From the NCBI RefSeq assembly GCF_016595495.1, contig NZ_JAENIM010000034.1, positions 1 to 64,000 of the forward strand: 64,000 nucleotides of DNA. Reading direction: 5' to 3'. The position numbers and the translations under genes were made by a program. This document shows, in pieces, positions 1-8,296 of this stretch. Numbering within the stretch: position 1 is the first letter of the stretch; every line of letters starts with the position of its first letter. Origin of the DNA: Persicirhabdus sediminis. GTDB taxonomy: Bacteria; Verrucomicrobiota; Verrucomicrobiia; Verrucomicrobiales; Akkermansiaceae. Under the pieces are notes generated by a model, which was not told where the DNA came from, made no database searches, and saw only the letters and a list, made by a program, of their open reading frames with translations.

Positions 1-7
1 CGAAAAG

Positions 8-23
8 ATGCACGGCATTTTTT
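8..23. repeat. REP-like hairpin upstream of the RAYT gene
   Basis: The sequence ATGCACGGCATTTTTT forms a short stem (ATGC/GCAT) around a 3-nt ACG loop, followed by a T run. The same 16-mer, or the variant ATGCACCGTATTTTTT, recurs six more times in the repeat island (15514, 15907, 16363, 16433, 16639 and 16709). RAYT transposases are typically flanked by the palindromes they mobilise. This copy therefore links the transposase at 61-1275 to the distant island, although that link is inferred from shared sequence only. Confidence 0.6.
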
Positions 24-60
24 AGATGCAAGCCACTGATTCTGTGCGATATTGGTGATT

Positions 61-1275
61 ATGAAATCTCCAGAACCATTGCAGAATCAACAAAAACCAG
101 CTGAGTCGAAGCCGCTGACGCCGCTGCAGCTGGCGGATTGTAAAACGGGTTTTTCTGGTGGCGCCGCGGGCATGATTTGTGCGCCGCCGTCTGGCGGACA
201 TGTGCGCATTGTTGGTGATGCTCAGCACTCCTACTGCTACCACGTGATGAGTCGCACGGCGGGCGGAGATTACCTGTTTGGCGACCAAGAAAAAGAAGCG
301 TTTTTGCGCATCATGTGGCGCATGGCGCGCTTTTCAGGCATAAAGATCCTGACTTATTGTTTGATGGATAACCATTTCCACCTGCTCATTCGCGTGCCTA
401 GCAGGGTGAAATTCAATGCCAAATTTGAAGCCTACGAGTCACACGGTCGGCCAGATGAAAGACCATCGCAAACCAAGCATCAAGGGGAAGAGCGGCTGAT
501 CGACCACCTGCGGACGCTGTATAGCAAAGCGTACATCAGCCAGCTACGAGCCGAGTTGGCGCACATGCGCGCCAATGGCATGGAACGCTACGCCGATGAA
601 CAACTAACTAAATACAAAGAGCGATTTTGTAATTTAGAAAAATTCGTTAAAGAACTCAAAGAGCGCTACAGCCGGTGGTATAACAAAACTCACGGTAGAC
701 GCGGTGCGCTTTGGATGGGGCGTTACAAAAGCGTATTGGTAGAATCTACTAACAAACTCGCCGAACACGAAACCGGTGAAGATTTCACCGCGCTGCATGC
801 CATCGCTGCCTACATCGATCTTAATCCAGTTAGAGCGGGCATCGTTAGCGATCCAAAAGACTACCGCTGGTGTGGATACGCCGCCGCGCTGGCTGGCAGC
901 AAACGCTGTCGCTACGGGCTCTGCGAGGTGATGCGTGTAGCGCAAACCAGCTGGCACAAAAACGCTCATCGCTACCGACTCTGGCTGATAGAAGACGCAG
1001 CCGTCACTGATGAAAATGCCAAATCCCAGCTAGAAAATGAACGTGCTAGAGAGGGCAAAATTTCTCCCGCCGAGCTACTACGGCACAAAATAAAATACTT
1101 CACCGACGGCGTCGCCATCGGCGGCAAAGCCTTCATCAACAATCAATTCAGAACTCACCGCAAAAAGTTTGGCAAAAAGCGCAAGCAAGGCGCAAAACCT
1201 ATCACCTCAGCTGGCCAGCCAGCTGAAAGTCCTAGCAAACTCTACAGCCTGCGCGGATTTCGCGGCACAAGTTAA
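61..1275 (+). CDS. REP-associated tyrosine transposase (RAYT, Y1_Tnp/IS200-like)
   Basis: A single-strand HUH endonuclease of the Y1 transposase superfamily, which acts on REP palindromes. The HUH metal site is visible as DNHFHLLIRV around residue 105. The catalytic helix and following strand appear as YSRWYNKTHGRRGALWMGRYKS around residues 205-225, in the RAYT arrangement, and AAYIDLNPVRAGIV follows as in this family. ATG at 61 is used; an upstream TTG at 52 is less likely. At 404 aa it is longer than IS200 TnpA, because of extra N- and C-terminal sequence that includes a basic tail. A hairpin of the family found at 15.1-16.7 kb lies immediately upstream. It is probably a domesticated single-copy gene, not a mobile IS. 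Confidence 0.88.
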   Translation: MKSPEPLQNQQKPAESKPLTPLQLADCKTGFSGGAAGMICAPPSGGHVRIVGDAQHSYCYHVMSRTAGGDYLFGDQEKEAFLRIMWRMARFSGIKILTYCLMDNHFHLLIRVPSRVKFNAKFEAYESHGRPDERPSQTKHQGEERLIDHLRTLYSKAYISQLRAELAHMRANGMERYADEQLTKYKERFCNLEKFVKELKERYSRWYNKTHGRRGALWMGRYKSVLVESTNKLAEHETGEDFTALHAIAAYIDLNPVRAGIVSDPKDYRWCGYAAALAGSKRCRYGLCEVMRVAQTSWHKNAHRYRLWLIEDAAVTDENAKSQLENERAREGKISPAELLRHKIKYFTDGVAIGGKAFINNQFRTHRKKFGKKRKQGAKPITSAGQPAESPSKLYSLRGFRGTS

Positions 1276-1296
1276 AGTCAAAAAATCATCGATACA

Positions 1297-1317
1297 TGCC
1301 AGCCTAACTGGCTGGCA
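1297..1317. terminator. Hairpin between convergent genes
   Basis: Perfect 8-bp inverted repeat TGCCAGCC / GGCTGGCA with a TAACT loop, lying between the convergent ends of the RAYT gene and the pseudouridine synthase gene. There is no T run, so it may be a weak bidirectional terminator or merely a palindromic repeat. Confidence 0.45.
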
Positions 1318-1339
1318 CCATCGACTTCAGCCAAAACGC

Positions 1340-2263
1340 TTACTTCTTGCGCTTTTTGGCAAATTTACGTGGACCACCAGATGGCGGGCGACCACTAGAT
1401 GGACGGCCACCTGAAGGGCGTCCAGATGACGGACGATTTCCAGCTGGACGTTTGCGGGCAGATTTACGCGCGCCAAATGTCTTCTTAGCTACCGTACGCT
1501 TCACGCGTCCGTCGCTATCCAACAACTTCTGACCAGTAGGAGAAATATCTGTTCGCGGCTTCGGATTTCTCTGCAGCTTTTCGATATCGCGCTCTTCCAG
1601 CTCACGGTATTCACCGGGCTCGAGGCCACCGCCTACGAGCGTGCCAATACGCACACGCACCAGCTTTGACACACGCAGGTGCACAGCTTGGAACATCATG
1701 CGGATTTGGCGTTTCAGGCCTGTCTCCAGCACCATTACCACACGGCGAGGTGAAATGCGACGAATTGACTTCGCACGAGCTTTACCCTCTGGAGTGTAGA
1801 CGCCCTCGATCATTTTATCGAGCACCTCATTACCAAAGGCCTGGTTGAGAGTTACAACGTACTCTTTTTCGATGGTCTTCTTAGGATGAGTCAGCAGCTG
1901 GGCTAAATCACCATCATTAGTCATCACCAATAAACCTTCCGAATCACGATCCAGACGACCCACGTGCTTCAAATGACGCAGCTTGGGAGGCAGGATGGAA
2001 TAGATGGTTTCACGGCCGAGCTCGTCGTCGCATGTGCTGACTAGCCCGCGTGGTTTGTTGATCAAAATAGCGGACACCTCTTTAGGCGCCACCAGTTTAC
2101 CATCAACCCGAACGTGATCGCCTGGCTGAACTTGGACTGCCGGCTTGATGACTGGCTCGCCGTTGATCTGCACACGTGCGGCTTGAATGATTTCGTCGCA
2201 CGCACGACGAGACCCTACCCCACATGAGGCTAAATATTTGTTCAGACGTACTTCTTGGTTCAT
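1340..2263 (-). CDS. rluB: Pseudouridine synthase, RsuA/RluB/RluE/RluF family
   Basis: Converts a specific uridine in rRNA to pseudouridine in the cytoplasm. An N-terminal S4 RNA-binding domain (RLNKYLASCGVGSRRACDE) is followed by the catalytic domain. The family motif with the catalytic aspartate reads VGRLDRDSEGLLVMTNDG, and INKPRGLVST and LKRQIRMMF are further signatures. The C-terminal 60 residues are a basic low-complexity tail rich in GRPSSGRP repeats ending KKRKK, as in many RluB proteins. The ATG at 2263 is preferred because the S4 domain starts there; the upstream ATG at 2284 would lie inside the long hairpin at 2281-2325. The family is certain. Assignment to RluB rather than RsuA/RluE is by length and tail only. 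Confidence 0.88.
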   Translation of the reverse strand: MNQEVRLNKYLASCGVGSRRACDEIIQAARVQINGEPVIKPAVQVQPGDHVRVDGKLVAPKEVSAILINKPRGLVSTCDDELGRETIYSILPPKLRHLKHVGRLDRDSEGLLVMTNDGDLAQLLTHPKKTIEKEYVVTLNQAFGNEVLDKMIEGVYTPEGKARAKSIRRISPRRVVMVLETGLKRQIRMMFQAVHLRVSKLVRVRIGTLVGGGLEPGEYRELEERDIEKLQRNPKPRTDISPTGQKLLDSDGRVKRTVAKKTFGARKSARKRPAGNRPSSGRPSGGRPSSGRPPSGGPRKFAKKRKK

Positions 2264-2280
2264 GATATTTTTAAGACAAA

Positions 2281-2325
2281 TCAACCCGTCTACGGTGCAT
2301 AATTATGCATCGACAGACGGGTTGA
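2281..2325 (-). terminator. Long perfect-arm hairpin between the small basic protein and rluB
   Basis: Arms TCAACCCGTCT and AGACGGGTTGA (11 bp) enclose a second palindrome, TGCATAATTATGCA, giving an almost continuous 45-nt hairpin. It sits 23 nt after the small basic protein stop and just upstream of the rluB start. It probably ends or attenuates the strongly expressed small gene. The T run is weak (TTTGTCTT). Confidence 0.6.
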
Positions 2326-2348
2326 AGGAAATAGATCGGGATTAAGCC

Positions 2349-2504
2349 TTACTTAACAGGCTTAGTCTTTGGTAGTCCGACGGCGCTTTTGCCCTCTTCC
2401 CATTGACCACGCTCCTTGAGAACTTTTACGCGCTCAAAACGCTTCATGACAGAACGCTTACCGCCGGCACCACCGACTGCTTTTAGTGAAGAATGCTTAG
2501 ACAT
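2349..2504 (-). CDS. PVC-superphylum small basic protein (TIGR04137-type)
   Basis: A 51-aa protein beginning MSKHSSLKAVGGAGGKRSV and ending GLPKTKPVK. The start with Ser-Leu-Lys, the central MKRFERVKVLKERG helix, the aromatic GQWEEG and the GLPK-T-K ending match the small basic protein family shared by Chlamydiae, Verrucomicrobia and some Planctomycetes. It has about 16 Lys/Arg residues. Its molecular role is unknown; a ribosome- or nucleic-acid-associated function would fit the charge, but that is inference. A strong hairpin follows it. The gene is a useful taxonomic marker for this window. Confidence 0.85.
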   Translation of the reverse strand: MSKHSSLKAVGGAGGKRSVMKRFERVKVLKERGQWEEGKSAVGLPKTKPVK

Positions 2505-2595
2505 AGTATTAAAATTTTGCTTGAGAGCGGCGGAAGCTAGGACGCATCGGCCGCATATGCAACTGAAATTTTAAAAAAAAATAATCCACCCGCCA

Positions 2596-3120
2596 TTATT
2601 CCATATCTTTCCGCCGGTACTGACGGCCGATATACTCGACAAATCCCTTGATATCAGGGTATTCGCCAGCAGAAAAACGCTTAAATTCCTTACCCTCGGC
2701 ATCCAATAATAATACCGTAGGAACCGCCGTCACCTTGTACTTCATCATCAACTTTTCATTCACTTCTCCAATATTTTGAGGATCTTCGCGTGGCATGTCC
2801 AATTTTAGCAAAACAAATTGCTCACTCGCCTGCTCGGCAAACTCAGCTTTGGAAAATACCTTCTCGTCCATCATCATGCACGGTGGGCACCAGTCAGAGC
2901 CGGTGAAAAGCACTAGCAATGCCTTGTTTTCATCTTTAGCCAGCTGCTGAGCCTTCTCCAAATTCGTCTGCCACGCGCCATCAGCTGCTGTAGCGGCCAC
3001 GGCGTCCGCTTTGCCAGCGCCACTCTCAGCCTGAGCTTGCTCCGCGCTCAGCGGCACGGCAAGCGCCCCAGCACCAAGGATCAAACACCCAACCATTCTC
3101 TTTATTGCCAATCTCATCAT
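2596..3120 (-). CDS. Exported thioredoxin-family protein (CPPC active site)
   Basis: A probable periplasmic thiol-disulfide protein of 174 aa. Starting at the Met-Met pair (3120) gives a clean signal peptide, MMRLAIKRMVGCLILGAGALA, with a likely cut near LSAEQA. The thioredoxin-like domain carries FTGSDWCPPCMMMDEKVF, resembling the thioredoxin_7/DsbD-gamma type. It ends with the cis-proline segment TAVPTVLLLDAEG. The longer start at 3156 would leave only 14 bp to the divergent rdgB and would spoil the signal peptide, so it is rejected. Substrate unknown. Confidence 0.85.
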   Translation of the reverse strand: MMRLAIKRMVGCLILGAGALAVPLSAEQAQAESGAGKADAVAATAADGAWQTNLEKAQQLAKDENKALLVLFTGSDWCPPCMMMDEKVFSKAEFAEQASEQFVLLKLDMPREDPQNIGEVNEKLMMKYKVTAVPTVLLLDAEGKEFKRFSAGEYPDIKGFVEYIGRQYRRKDME

Positions 3121-3170
3121 TTTGCTCTTTCTATCTCGAAAGTCACCACCATCCATAACATACTCATGCC

Positions 3171-3764
3171 ATGAAGCAAATTCTCATCGCCACACGCAAC
3201 GCGCATAAAACCGAAGAAATCCAAGCCATGCTCGGCAGCGGCTATCAGGTCAGCGACCTCACCAGCCAGCCAGACCTGCCAGAAGTTGACGAAACCGGCA
3301 CCACATTTCTGGAAAATGCCACCCTTAAGGCGGTAGAAATCTCCCAGCTCGTTGATGGCCTCATCATCTCAGACGACTCAGGACTCGAAGTCGATGCGCT
3401 TGGCGGCGACCCGGGTGTTTACTCAGCTCGCTACGCTGGTGAAGATGGCAATGATGCCGCTAACAACGCCAAGCTACTCACTGAGCTAGCCAAACTACCA
3501 GATGATACCGTGCGCAGCGCGCGCTTCCGCTGCGTGATTGTGGTGGCGAAAAATGGCGAGCGCCTCGCCCACTTTGACGGCACCGTGGAAGGTCGCATTT
3601 TAGATGCAGAATACGGCGACAATGGCTTCGGCTACGACCCCATGTTTGCGCCAGCTGGTCACGACCAGACATTCGGCCAGCTGGGCGAAGAAATCAAAAA
3701 TGGCATGAGCCACCGCGCCAATGCCATGCAGCCGCTCATCAGCTGGCTGAAAGAAAACTACTAA
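3171..3764 (+). CDS. rdgB: XTP/dITP diphosphatase (RdgB/HAM1)
   Basis: A house-cleaning nucleotide pyrophosphatase that hydrolyses XTP, dITP and ITP to monophosphates and so keeps deaminated purines out of nucleic acids. Its 197 aa are typical. Visible signatures are the N-terminal ILIATRNAHKTEEI (nucleotide binding), ETGTTFLENATLKA, SDDSGLEVDALGGDPGVYSARYAG and the C-terminal GYDPMFAP followed by MSHRANAM. It is divergent from the thioredoxin gene, and a hairpin follows. Confidence 0.95.
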   Translation: MKQILIATRNAHKTEEIQAMLGSGYQVSDLTSQPDLPEVDETGTTFLENATLKAVEISQLVDGLIISDDSGLEVDALGGDPGVYSARYAGEDGNDAANNAKLLTELAKLPDDTVRSARFRCVIVVAKNGERLAHFDGTVEGRILDAEYGDNGFGYDPMFAPAGHDQTFGQLGEEIKNGMSHRANAMQPLISWLKENY

Positions 3765-3787
3765 CATCCACCCCTATCAGCAGGGAC

Positions 3788-3818
3788 CTCGGCTTTGGCT
3801 GAAAAGTCCAAAGCCGAG
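3788..3818. terminator. Hairpin between convergent rdgB and the outer-membrane gene
   Basis: 11-bp inverted repeat CTCGGCTTTGG / CCAAAGCCGAG with a 9-nt loop, midway between the two converging stop codons. No long T tract on either side; probably a shared terminator. Confidence 0.6.
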
Positions 3819-3835
3819 TTCATTAGATTCACCTG

Positions 3836-4612
3836 CTAGGATTTAGGAAACATAAACTGCAACTGCAGGCGGAAGGTATAATCGCCGTAGTCTTCAGGTT
3901 TTTCTATGTTGTAATAAATCTGCGCGTTGAGGTTCACCGGTTGTTTTCCCCAGCGCATGATTTTACCAATGCCTCCACCTATCGGCACCACCCAGCGGTC
4001 GCTAGAATCCGCATTCCAGTCAGCGGTGAAAATTGGCGCCGACACCACATACCAGCCATTCTCCATGTTATAGTTCACAAAAACCTGTGAGTAAAAAAGA
4101 TTGAGATCACCAGTATCTTCAAATCCCCAAGTATTACTAGCAAGCCCACCAGCTACCCATTTATCCTTGATGTAAACACCCACCGCGGAAATGCCCGCGC
4201 CCCATTGGTCAAAACCAAAATCTTTATTTCCTGTTGGAATATTCACCGTTGGTCCCACACCCCACGTAATGTGATTCACCGGCTCCTTTGGCGAAAACCA
4301 GCCAGTAAATGAGGTATCACTAATGCCATTCACATTGCCGCCTCCAAATGGATCCGGAGCACTAACTACAGGGATGATTGTCCGCGTGATTAGGTTCCAA
4401 TCGTCACCCAGCTCAAATGGCAATACCGGCTGGATATTCAGAGTGTTAGACACATCGCCGTCACGATTCCCAAAAGTTGTATTGTTCTGGAACGGCAGGC
4501 TAATCATAGAGGCCAGCGGATTCTGCGCCGCAGCTGCCAGATCCTTACTTTGCCCAGCGGCAACCATAGCTGAAGCTAGACTTAAGACGGTGAATACAAA
4601 TGATTTTTTCAT
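3836..4612 (-). CDS. Predicted outer-membrane beta-barrel protein, unknown function
   Basis: Starting at MKKSFVFTVLSLASAMVAAGQ gives a signal peptide and a 258-aa product; the longer reading from 4705 would run into the terminator hairpin of the upstream gene. The mature part has alternating aromatic/polar strands (WNLITRTIIPVVSAP, ITWGVGPTVNIPTG, YTFRLQLQFMFPKS) and ends in a beta strand. This resembles proteins annotated as neuromedin-U-like or MetA-pathway-of-phenol-degradation porins, with a PLASMISLPFQNNTTFG opening. Function is not established; a small porin-like barrel is the best guess. Confidence 0.7.
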   Translation of the reverse strand: MKKSFVFTVLSLASAMVAAGQSKDLAAAAQNPLASMISLPFQNNTTFGNRDGDVSNTLNIQPVLPFELGDDWNLITRTIIPVVSAPDPFGGGNVNGISDTSFTGWFSPKEPVNHITWGVGPTVNIPTGNKDFGFDQWGAGISAVGVYIKDKWVAGGLASNTWGFEDTGDLNLFYSQVFVNYNMENGWYVVSAPIFTADWNADSSDRWVVPIGGGIGKIMRWGKQPVNLNAQIYYNIEKPEDYGDYTFRLQLQFMFPKS

Positions 4613-4653
4613 TACAAAAAACACACTAATCACCAACACTCTAGCGACAACAC

Positions 4654-4692
4654 AAAAAACCCTGACCTCGCTGAATACTAGCGAAGTCAGGG
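4654..4692 (-). terminator. Rho-independent terminator of uxuA
   Basis: On the minus strand, CCCTGACTTCGCT pairs with AGCGAGGTCAGGG (13 bp with one internal mismatch, 7-nt loop) and is followed directly by TTTTTTG. It lies 27 nt beyond the uxuA stop. Confidence 0.85.
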
Positions 4693-4718
4693 TACCTGTT
4701 TCCAACCAAAGAAATTTG

Positions 4719-5936
4719 TTAGCTCAGGCCTGAACGAAGAATACCTAACTGCAGTCCGCGAAGTTCTGCTAGCCCGCGCATTCTGCCGAGGCAGCTGTAG
4801 CCAGGATTATCCGCAGCTGGTTTGGATAGATCATCTAGCATGGTATGCCCGTGGTCCGGACGGAATGCCAGTCGCCAATCAGCGCGGCCAGCAACGTGGC
4901 GTTTTTTCATCTCCTGTAGAGCCGCCTTCATCACTGCGTACATGTCTACTGAGCCTTCAAGGTGGTTAGCTTCGTAGAAGCTGCCATCTGGCTCGCGCTG
5001 CGTACTACGCAGGTGCAGCACGTTGATGCGGTGACCGAGGCGCTGGATGATCGCAGGCAGGTCGTTGTCAGGAATTGGGCTGAGTGAGCCAGAACAGAAA
5101 CAAAGTCCGTTAGCTGGGCTATCAACCATTTCTACTAGATCTACCAGATCCTGCTCAGTGCAGATGATGCGCGGCAGCCCCATGATAGAAAATGGTGGAT
5201 CATCTGGGTGAATCGCCATGCGCACACCAGCTTCTTCACAAGCTGGAATAACTGCCTGCAGGAAGAGCTTAAGATGCTCCTTCAGCTGGGCGCGATCAAT
5301 ATCATCGTACTTGGCTAACATCGCCTTAACTTCATCAAGAGACAGTCCCATTTTACAGCCAGGAAAGACGTCAATGGTATTGCGCTCAAACACGGCAACC
5401 TGCTCGGCGCTCATAGATTCGTAGAAGTCTTTGGCTTTCTCCAGCTGCTCGGCGGTGTAGTCGGCCTCAGCCCCCTGACGCTTGAGCAGATAGATTTCAA
5501 AGGCAGCAAACTTCACCGGATCAAAACGCAAACACTCGGAGCCGTCATCCAGTTTATACTCCATATCAGTACGCACCCAGTCGAGCACTGGCATGAAGTT
5601 ATAGATAATAACCTCAATGCCTTCAGCACCGAGGTTTCTGATAGTTTCCTGATAGTTAGCGATGTGCTGCTGGTAATCACCCGTGCGAGTTTTGATGGCT
5701 TCTGAGACTGGCACGGATTCTACCGCTGACCATGTTAGCCCAGCTGCAGCCAGTTCGTCGATGCGCTTGCGGATCTCATCACGGCTCCACGCCTCGCCAT
5801 AGGCAATGTGGTGCAGAGAAGTGATCACACCTTCACAACCGCACTGGCGGATATCCTGCAAACTAACTGGATCACTTGGACCATACCAGCGAAACGATTC
5901 AACCATGCCTTGTGGCAGCTCATTGAGTTTACTCAT
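4719..5936 (-). CDS. uxuA: Mannonate dehydratase UxuA
   Basis: Dehydrates D-mannonate to 2-keto-3-deoxygluconate (KDG) in hexuronate breakdown. The N-terminal FRWYGPSDPVSLQDIRQCG and GVITSLHH, the central MAIHPDDPPFSIMGLPRI, the FCSGSL metal-site segment and the C-terminal FRPDHGHTMLDD are family hallmarks. At 405 aa it is close to the E. coli enzyme. I place the start at the ATG at 5936 because family homology begins about 14 residues later; the reading from 5996 adds 20 unrelated residues. It is divergent from eda-kdgK, which perform the next two steps, so the 257-bp gap probably carries a common control region. Confidence 0.93.
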   Translation of the reverse strand: MSKLNELPQGMVESFRWYGPSDPVSLQDIRQCGCEGVITSLHHIAYGEAWSRDEIRKRIDELAAAGLTWSAVESVPVSEAIKTRTGDYQQHIANYQETIRNLGAEGIEVIIYNFMPVLDWVRTDMEYKLDDGSECLRFDPVKFAAFEIYLLKRQGAEADYTAEQLEKAKDFYESMSAEQVAVFERNTIDVFPGCKMGLSLDEVKAMLAKYDDIDRAQLKEHLKLFLQAVIPACEEAGVRMAIHPDDPPFSIMGLPRIICTEQDLVDLVEMVDSPANGLCFCSGSLSPIPDNDLPAIIQRLGHRINVLHLRSTQREPDGSFYEANHLEGSVDMYAVMKAALQEMKKRHVAGRADWRLAFRPDHGHTMLDDLSKPAADNPGYSCLGRMRGLAELRGLQLGILRSGLS

Positions 5937-6193
5937 AAGTGCAATGTGCACATCCAAAATTGATTTGACGACCCAAAAATTACTAGAGAGTCGCATTTTT
6001 GACGCACTATGTCATTTAGCACAACTAAAAACGAGCATTCACAACACCCCCACAAACATTGATTTATAAACGATTACAAAGATCCACCACTCCTGTTAAT
6101 TCATTTTTGCGGCAAAAAGATTATATTTAACGACACTAAAATTAATTAAATTAATGCTCGCAAAATGATGCAGAAGTAGGCAAATACAAATTT
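5937..6193. promoter_or_regulatory. Divergent uxuA / eda control region
   Basis: AT-rich intergenic region separating uxuA (minus) from eda (plus). TAAACGATTA at 6067-6076 is a near-palindrome centred on CG, like the core of LacI/GntR-type operators. TATATT at 6123-6128 could be a -10 for eda. An A/T-only palindromic stretch follows (AATTAATTAAATTAAT). All of these are weak by-eye candidates; no regulator gene is adjacent. Confidence 0.35.
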
Positions 6194-6826
6194 ATGACAA
6201 ACGTTATCGAACAACTAGCACAACACCGCATCGTACCAGTAATCGCTCTGGATAAAGTTAGCCAAGCAGCTCCACTAGCTGAAGCCCTGGTAGAAGGTGG
6301 ACTTCCAGTGGCAGAGGTTACATTCCGTACTGCTGCAGCTGCTGAATCTATCAAGATCATGGCTGAGCGCGGTGACATGATCGTAGGTGCGGGCACTGTC
6401 CTCACAATCGATCAAGCTAAAGAAGCCGTCGATAACGGCGCAACATTCCTCATTTCTCCGGGCATCAACCCAAAAGTAGTGAAGTACTGCGTGGATAACA
6501 ACATCATCATCACTCCAGGTATTTCTAACCCAACAGACATCGAGCTCGCTCTCGACCTCGGCCTGAAAGTAGTGAAGTTTTTCCCAGCTGAAGCAGTAGG
6601 TGGCCTGCCACTTCTCAAGGCTGTAGCTGCTCCTTACAACATGATGAACTTCATCCCAACAGGTGGCATCAACGCTAACAACGTCACTAAGTACCTCGAG
6701 TTCGACAAAGTGCTCGCATGTGGCGGCAGCTGGATGGTTGCTCCATCGCTGTATGAAGCTGGCGATTTCTCCAAGGTGGTAGAACTCACTAAAGAAGCGG
6801 TTGCTGTAGCGGCTTCCGTTAAATAA
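6194..6826 (+). CDS. eda: KDPG/KHG aldolase (Eda)
   Basis: Cleaves 2-keto-3-deoxy-6-phosphogluconate to pyruvate and glyceraldehyde 3-phosphate, the last step of the hexuronate route encoded here. At 210 aa it is typical. Recognisable are VIALDKVSQAAPLAEAL, GGLPVAEVTFRT (with the conserved Glu), GAGTVLTIDQAKEAVDNGA, and KFFPAEAVGG containing the Schiff-base lysine, then FIPTGGINANN. Codons are strongly biased, which suggests high expression. It is 33 bp upstream of the KDG kinase gene, consistent with one transcript. No Shine-Dalgarno motif precedes the ATG. Confidence 0.95.
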   Translation: MTNVIEQLAQHRIVPVIALDKVSQAAPLAEALVEGGLPVAEVTFRTAAAAESIKIMAERGDMIVGAGTVLTIDQAKEAVDNGATFLISPGINPKVVKYCVDNNIIITPGISNPTDIELALDLGLKVVKFFPAEAVGGLPLLKAVAAPYNMMNFIPTGGINANNVTKYLEFDKVLACGGSWMVAPSLYEAGDFSKVVELTKEAVAVAASVK

Positions 6827-6859
6827 CGAATCACATAAAACTAACACCCAATAAACATT

Positions 6860-7960
6860 ATGGCTATTGATATCAAATCAGCAGAATCCTGCCAGTACGA
6901 TCTGGTTTCTCTCGGCGAAGTCATGCTCCGCCTCGATCCAGGTGAAGGACGCGTTCGCACCACTCGTAGCTTCCGCTGCTGGGAAGGCGGAGGAGAATAC
7001 AACGTAGCGCGTGGATTCCGCCGCTGCTTTGGCAAGCGCACAGCTATTGTTACCGCATTTGCTGACAACGAAGTTGGACGTCTGGTAGAAGACCTCATCC
7101 TTCAGGGTGGCGTAGATACTCAGTTCATCAAATGGCGTGACTACGATGGTTTTGGTGGCGCCGTTCGCAATGGCCTCAACTTTACTGAGCGTGGCTTTGG
7201 TGTTCGCGCAGCTAAGGGTGTTAGTGACCGCGGTCACACTGCCGTTTCTCAGCTCAAAGTGGGCGACATCGACTGGGATTACATCTTTGGTGAGTGCGGT
7301 GTGCGCTGGTTCCACACTGGTGGCATCTTTGCCGCTCTCTCTGAAACAACTGCTGAGCTGGCTATCGAAGCCTGCAAAAAAGCTAAAGAATACGGCACCA
7401 TCGTTTCTTACGACCTCAACTACCGTCCATCACTGTGGAAATCACAAGGTGGCCAAGATCAGTGTCAGAAAGTGAACCGTGAAATCGCCAAGTACGTCGA
7501 CGTAATGATCGGCAACGAGGAAGACTTCACTGCATGCCTCGGCTTCAAAGTAGAGGGTGTTGACGAAGAAAACATCACAGGCCTCACCATTCCTAACTTC
7601 AAGAAGATGATCGAGCAAGTGCTCACTGAGTTCCCTAACTTCAAGGCGACTGCGACTACTCTGCGTGACGTTCACACAGCTTCTATCAACGACTGGGGCG
7701 CAATCACATGGCACGACGGTGAATTCCACCAAGCTACTCAGCGCGATCGCTTAGAAATCATGGACCGCGTTGGCGGCGGCGATTCATTCGCATCTGGCCT
7801 GATCTACGGCTTCATGACATACAACGACGCCGCTAAAGCTGTAGAATACGGTGCCGCTCACGGAGCGCTGGCGATGACCACACCTGGCGACACAACTATG
7901 GTAACTCTACCAGAAGTTGAGAAGCTTGTTGGCGGTGGCTCAGCTCGCGTTGACCGCTAA
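6860..7960 (+). CDS. kdgK: 2-keto-3-deoxygluconate kinase, PfkB family
   Basis: A 366-aa PfkB-fold kinase, assigned to KDG phosphorylation because it lies between the KDPG aldolase gene and the divergent mannonate dehydratase gene. The N-terminal LGEVMLRLDPGEGRVRTTRSF and GGEYNVARGFRR are the sugar-binding half. The ATP site/catalytic base motif reads DRVGGGDSFASGLIYGF near residue 305, with GGG where most members have GAG. FDLNYR-like YDLNYRPSLW is also present. It is highly codon-adapted like eda. A strong terminator follows. The gene has a shortened paralog immediately downstream. Confidence 0.9.
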   Translation: MAIDIKSAESCQYDLVSLGEVMLRLDPGEGRVRTTRSFRCWEGGGEYNVARGFRRCFGKRTAIVTAFADNEVGRLVEDLILQGGVDTQFIKWRDYDGFGGAVRNGLNFTERGFGVRAAKGVSDRGHTAVSQLKVGDIDWDYIFGECGVRWFHTGGIFAALSETTAELAIEACKKAKEYGTIVSYDLNYRPSLWKSQGGQDQCQKVNREIAKYVDVMIGNEEDFTACLGFKVEGVDEENITGLTIPNFKKMIEQVLTEFPNFKATATTLRDVHTASINDWGAITWHDGEFHQATQRDRLEIMDRVGGGDSFASGLIYGFMTYNDAAKAVEYGAAHGALAMTTPGDTTMVTLPEVEKLVGGGSARVDR

Positions 7961-7999
7961 GGTCATTTTTCTAAACCCCCTCCCTATCAAGTAAAGTCA

Positions 8000-8033
8000 C
8001 CCCTCATCAGCCGCGCTGGTGAGGGGATTTTTA
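8000..8033 (+). terminator. Rho-independent terminator of the eda-kdgK operon
   Basis: 12-bp stem CCCCTCATCAGC / GCTGGTGAGGGG (one G-T pair) with a CGC loop, followed by ATTTTTAT, 39 bp after the kdgK stop. It separates this operon from the paralog at 8297. The remaining 260 bp to that gene show no clear RNA or further gene. Confidence 0.9.
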
Positions 8034-8296
8034 TACCAGCTAGAAACAAAATAATAATCCCTTGTCACATAGCCACTTATGGTAAATTGACTGCCTAAAT
8101 ATTAAATATTGAAGCTCCTCAAGCAGCTAGATTTCTCCTAAATTTAGATCAGCTCAACGACAACGTACTCACCAATCGTTGGGCCCAATTACATTCCCCA
8201 AAAAGCAGCTCGCCAGCTAACAAGCTTGCGCTAGCTGAAGCTCTCATAACACCCCCACAGGTGAGTCATCATTTCAGTGTTTACCCATTTTTTGTT

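Noticed and set aside
4613-4705. Longer N-terminus of the outer-membrane protein starting at 4705
   Set aside because: It would read through the uxuA terminator hairpin and bury the evident signal peptide beginning MKKSFVF.
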